Source: an uncultured beta proteobacterium (GTDB lineage: Bacteria; Pseudomonadota; Gammaproteobacteria; Burkholderiales; Burkholderiaceae_C). From it: 23,146 nt of DNA. The notes beneath the pieces were generated by a model, which was not told where the DNA came from, did not search any database, and worked only from the letters and a program-made list of their open reading frames with translations. The stretch is from positions 1 to 23,146 of the forward strand of contig CAISLL010000080.1 in the NCBI GenBank assembly GCA_903886165.1, in the 5' to 3' direction. Shown here in pieces: positions 21,749 to 23,146 of this stretch. Made by a program: the position numbers and the translations under genes. Position 1 is the first letter of the stretch. Each line of letters begins with the position of its first letter.

Positions 21749-22954
21749 ATGAAACAACTCCCCATCAAAAACCTCACCCTTGGCCTGATGACCTCCGGTG
21801 TGGTGCTGGCCGCTGGCCTGCTGACAAGCCACTTCAACACCGTCAATGCGGCAGATGCCGTCAAACCCGGTGCGGCGGCGCCCAAACCCGCGCTCACTGT
21901 CACGCTCACCCAGGGGCGCTCGGGCAGCTTGCCCATCAAGCTGGCAGCCAATGGCAGTGTGGCCGCCTGGCAAGAAGCCAGTGTGGGTGCCGAGGCCAGT
22001 GGCCTGCGCGTGCAAGAGCTGCGGGCCAGCGTGGGTGACGCCGTGCAACGCGGCCAGGTGCTGGCGACCTTTGCGCCCGAGAGTGTGCAGGCTGACGTGG
22101 CGCTGGCCCGCGCCGCACTCGCTGAGGCCAATGCCAACGCGTTTGAGGCGTCCGCCAACGCCGACCGCGCCCGAGCCGTGCAAGGCAGCGGTGCCCTGAG
22201 CGCACAGCAAGTTAACCAGTACCTCACCCAAGAGCTGACCGCCAAGGCGCGGGTCGAGTCGGCCAAGGCACAGCTTGATTCACAACTGCTGCGCCTGAAA
22301 CACACCCAGGTGCTGGCCCCCGATGCGGGTGTGATCACCCTGCGCAGCGCCACCGTGGGCGCGGTGCTGGGTGTCGGCACCGAGATGTTTCGGCTGATTC
22401 GCCAGGGCCGCCTGGAGTGGCGTGCCGAGGTCACCGCCAACGAGCTGGGCCGGATCAATCCCGGCACTGCTGTGCTGATCACCGCGCCCGGTGGTGCCCA
22501 GCTTAAAGGCCGGGTGCGGGTGGTCTCGCCCACGGTCGATGCACAAACCCGCAACGGCCTGGTGTATGTGGACCTGCTGGCCCCACCTGCCGGGGCCAAA
22601 GCCCTGGCTGGTGCATTCAAGCCCGGCATGTTTGCCCGTGGCGAGTTTGAGCTGGGGCAATCTGCCGCACTCACCGTGCTGCAAAGCGCCGTGCTGGTGC
22701 GCGACGGCTTCAGCTACGTGATGCGGGTCGGTGCCGACAACAAGGTCAGCCAGCTCAAGGTGCAAAGCGGACGCACGCTGGGTGACCAGGTCGAGATTTT
22801 GTCCGGGCTCAAGCCAGAGGACCGCCTGGTGGCAAGTGGTGCCAGTTTTCTGAGTGAGGGCGATGTGGTGCGTGTGGTAGATGCGGCGGCAGTTGTTCCC
22901 AAGCAAAATGGCACTGTAGCGCCCGTATTACCTGCGCAAGCAGCTAATAAATAG
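21749..22954 (+). CDS. RND efflux periplasmic adaptor (membrane fusion protein)
   Basis: The adaptor joins the inner-membrane pump to the outer-membrane channel. From the chosen ATG the product has 401 residues: an N-terminal signal or anchor (hydrophobic run about 10-25, ending near NTVNA), a lipoyl/barrel-sandwich domain split by a helical hairpin (about 55-190; GSVAAWQEASVGAEASGLRV and LAPDAGVITL), a beta-barrel (about 195-280) and a membrane-proximal domain. An earlier ATG at 21683 overlaps the channel stop as ATGA and would add 22 residues. I prefer 21749 because it gives a normal signal peptide and the intervening codons lack the strong G/C third-base bias of the neighbours. The last 15 or so codons are repeat-derived. 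Confidence 0.9.
   Translation: MKQLPIKNLTLGLMTSGVVLAAGLLTSHFNTVNAADAVKPGAAAPKPALTVTLTQGRSGSLPIKLAANGSVAAWQEASVGAEASGLRVQELRASVGDAVQRGQVLATFAPESVQADVALARAALAEANANAFEASANADRARAVQGSGALSAQQVNQYLTQELTAKARVESAKAQLDSQLLRLKHTQVLAPDAGVITLRSATVGAVLGVGTEMFRLIRQGRLEWRAEVTANELGRINPGTAVLITAPGGAQLKGRVRVVSPTVDAQTRNGLVYVDLLAPPAGAKALAGAFKPGMFARGEFELGQSAALTVLQSAVLVRDGFSYVMRVGADNKVSQLKVQSGRTLGDQVEILSGLKPEDRLVASGASFLSEGDVVRVVDAAAVVPKQNGTVAPVLPAQAANK
22905..22952. repeat. Dispersed-repeat copy forming the 3' end of the adaptor gene
   Basis: The block with CTGTAGCGCCCGTATTAC and GCGCAAGCAGCTA closely resembles, in reverse complement, an AGCTGCTTGCGC-type repeat I recall from Comamonadaceae intergenic regions. Here it encodes the last residues of the adaptor (GTVAPVLPAQAANK) and its stop, so the element probably inserted at the gene end and supplied a new C-terminus. 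Confidence 0.55.
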
Positions 22955-22966
22955 GGAGCACTCTGT

Positions 22967-23146
22967 ATGAATGTCTCCGCGTGGTCCATTAAAAACCCGA
23001 TACCGGCAGTGATGCTGTTTGTGCTGCTGAGCTTTGCCGGACTGGTGTCCTTCAAGGCCATGAAGGTGCAGCAGTTTCCTGACCTTGACCTGCCCACGGT
23101 CACCATTTCGGCGTCCTTGCCCGGTGCCGCCCCGGCCCAGCTCGAG
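22967..23146 (+). CDS. RND efflux inner-membrane transporter (3' end missing)
   Basis: Only the first 60 codons are present; the frame is open at the right edge. The residues MNVSAWSIKNPIPAVMLFVL, a first membrane helix, FKAMKVQQFPDLDLPTV and then SLPGAAPAQLE are the standard start of a proton-driven RND pump of the HAE1/AcrB type, whose full length is about 1000 residues. GGGAG at 22954-22958, overlapping the adaptor stop, is the ribosome site. It completes the operon tetR-channel-adaptor-pump. The hydrophobic-compound class is more likely than the heavy-metal class from this N-terminus, but substrates are unknown. Confidence 0.92.
   Translation, partial: MNVSAWSIKNPIPAVMLFVLLSFAGLVSFKAMKVQQFPDLDLPTVTISASLPGAAPAQLE

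Noticed and set aside
1..23146. CRISPR array, tRNA or rRNA genes, phage genes, toxin-antitoxin or defence systems
   Set aside because: I saw no regularly spaced repeats, no RNA gene signatures and no protein motifs of these systems on either strand.

Overview
The window looks like a chromosomal segment of a betaproteobacterium, most likely of the family Comamonadaceae (Rhodoferax/Polaromonas-like). This rests on gene order, on protein sequences resembling that group as I recall them, and on degenerate copies of what looks like a small dispersed repeat typical of those genomes. No rRNA, tRNA or CRISPR array was seen. Both ends cut genes: fliL at the left and an RND pump gene at the right.

Region 1 (1-4042, + strand) is the distal part of a flagellar operon, fliL-fliM-fliN-fliO-fliP-fliQ-fliR, packed with overlaps or gaps of a few bases. 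It encodes a stator-associated protein, the C-ring switch and the core of the export gate. Region 2 (4051-5792, - strand) is a two-gene two-component system: a soluble kinase with an N-terminal receiver domain and a NarL/LuxR-type response regulator, overlapping as ATGA. Region 3 (5867-12012, + strand) is a full chemotaxis operon: a small CheZ-like protein, then cheY, cheA, cheW, cheR, cheD and cheB. The first gene carries a D-x-x-x-Q phosphatase signature on a very short protein and is probably the CheY-P phosphatase.

Region 4 (12042-15672, - strand) encodes the E1-alpha, E1-beta and E2 subunits of a branched-chain 2-oxo acid dehydrogenase (bkdA1-bkdA2-bkdB), convergent with cheB. No E3 gene is present. 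Divergent from it is a dienelactone-hydrolase-family protein with a probable twin-arginine signal, followed by a strong UUCG-loop terminator. Region 5 (16924-17245) has no recognisable gene but holds a good sigma70-like promoter. Region 6 (17246-18943, - strand) is a transmembrane chemoreceptor ending in a CheR/CheB tether (EWESF), which links it to the che operon.

Region 7 (18944-19470) holds a short palindrome in front of the receptor gene, a decayed IS91-family transposase fragment and a 46-bp near-perfect palindrome directly before a TetR gene. Region 8 (19471-23146, + strand) is a tripartite RND efflux operon: a CecR-like TetR regulator, an outer-membrane lipoprotein channel, a periplasmic adaptor and the start of the inner-membrane pump. 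Three short related repeat copies lie inside coding sequence (bkdB, the channel gene and the 3' end of the adaptor gene), where they appear to have been absorbed into the proteins. I found no wholly new multi-gene system. The most interesting items are the mini-CheZ, the in-gene repeats, the palindromic tetR leader and the orphan promoter.
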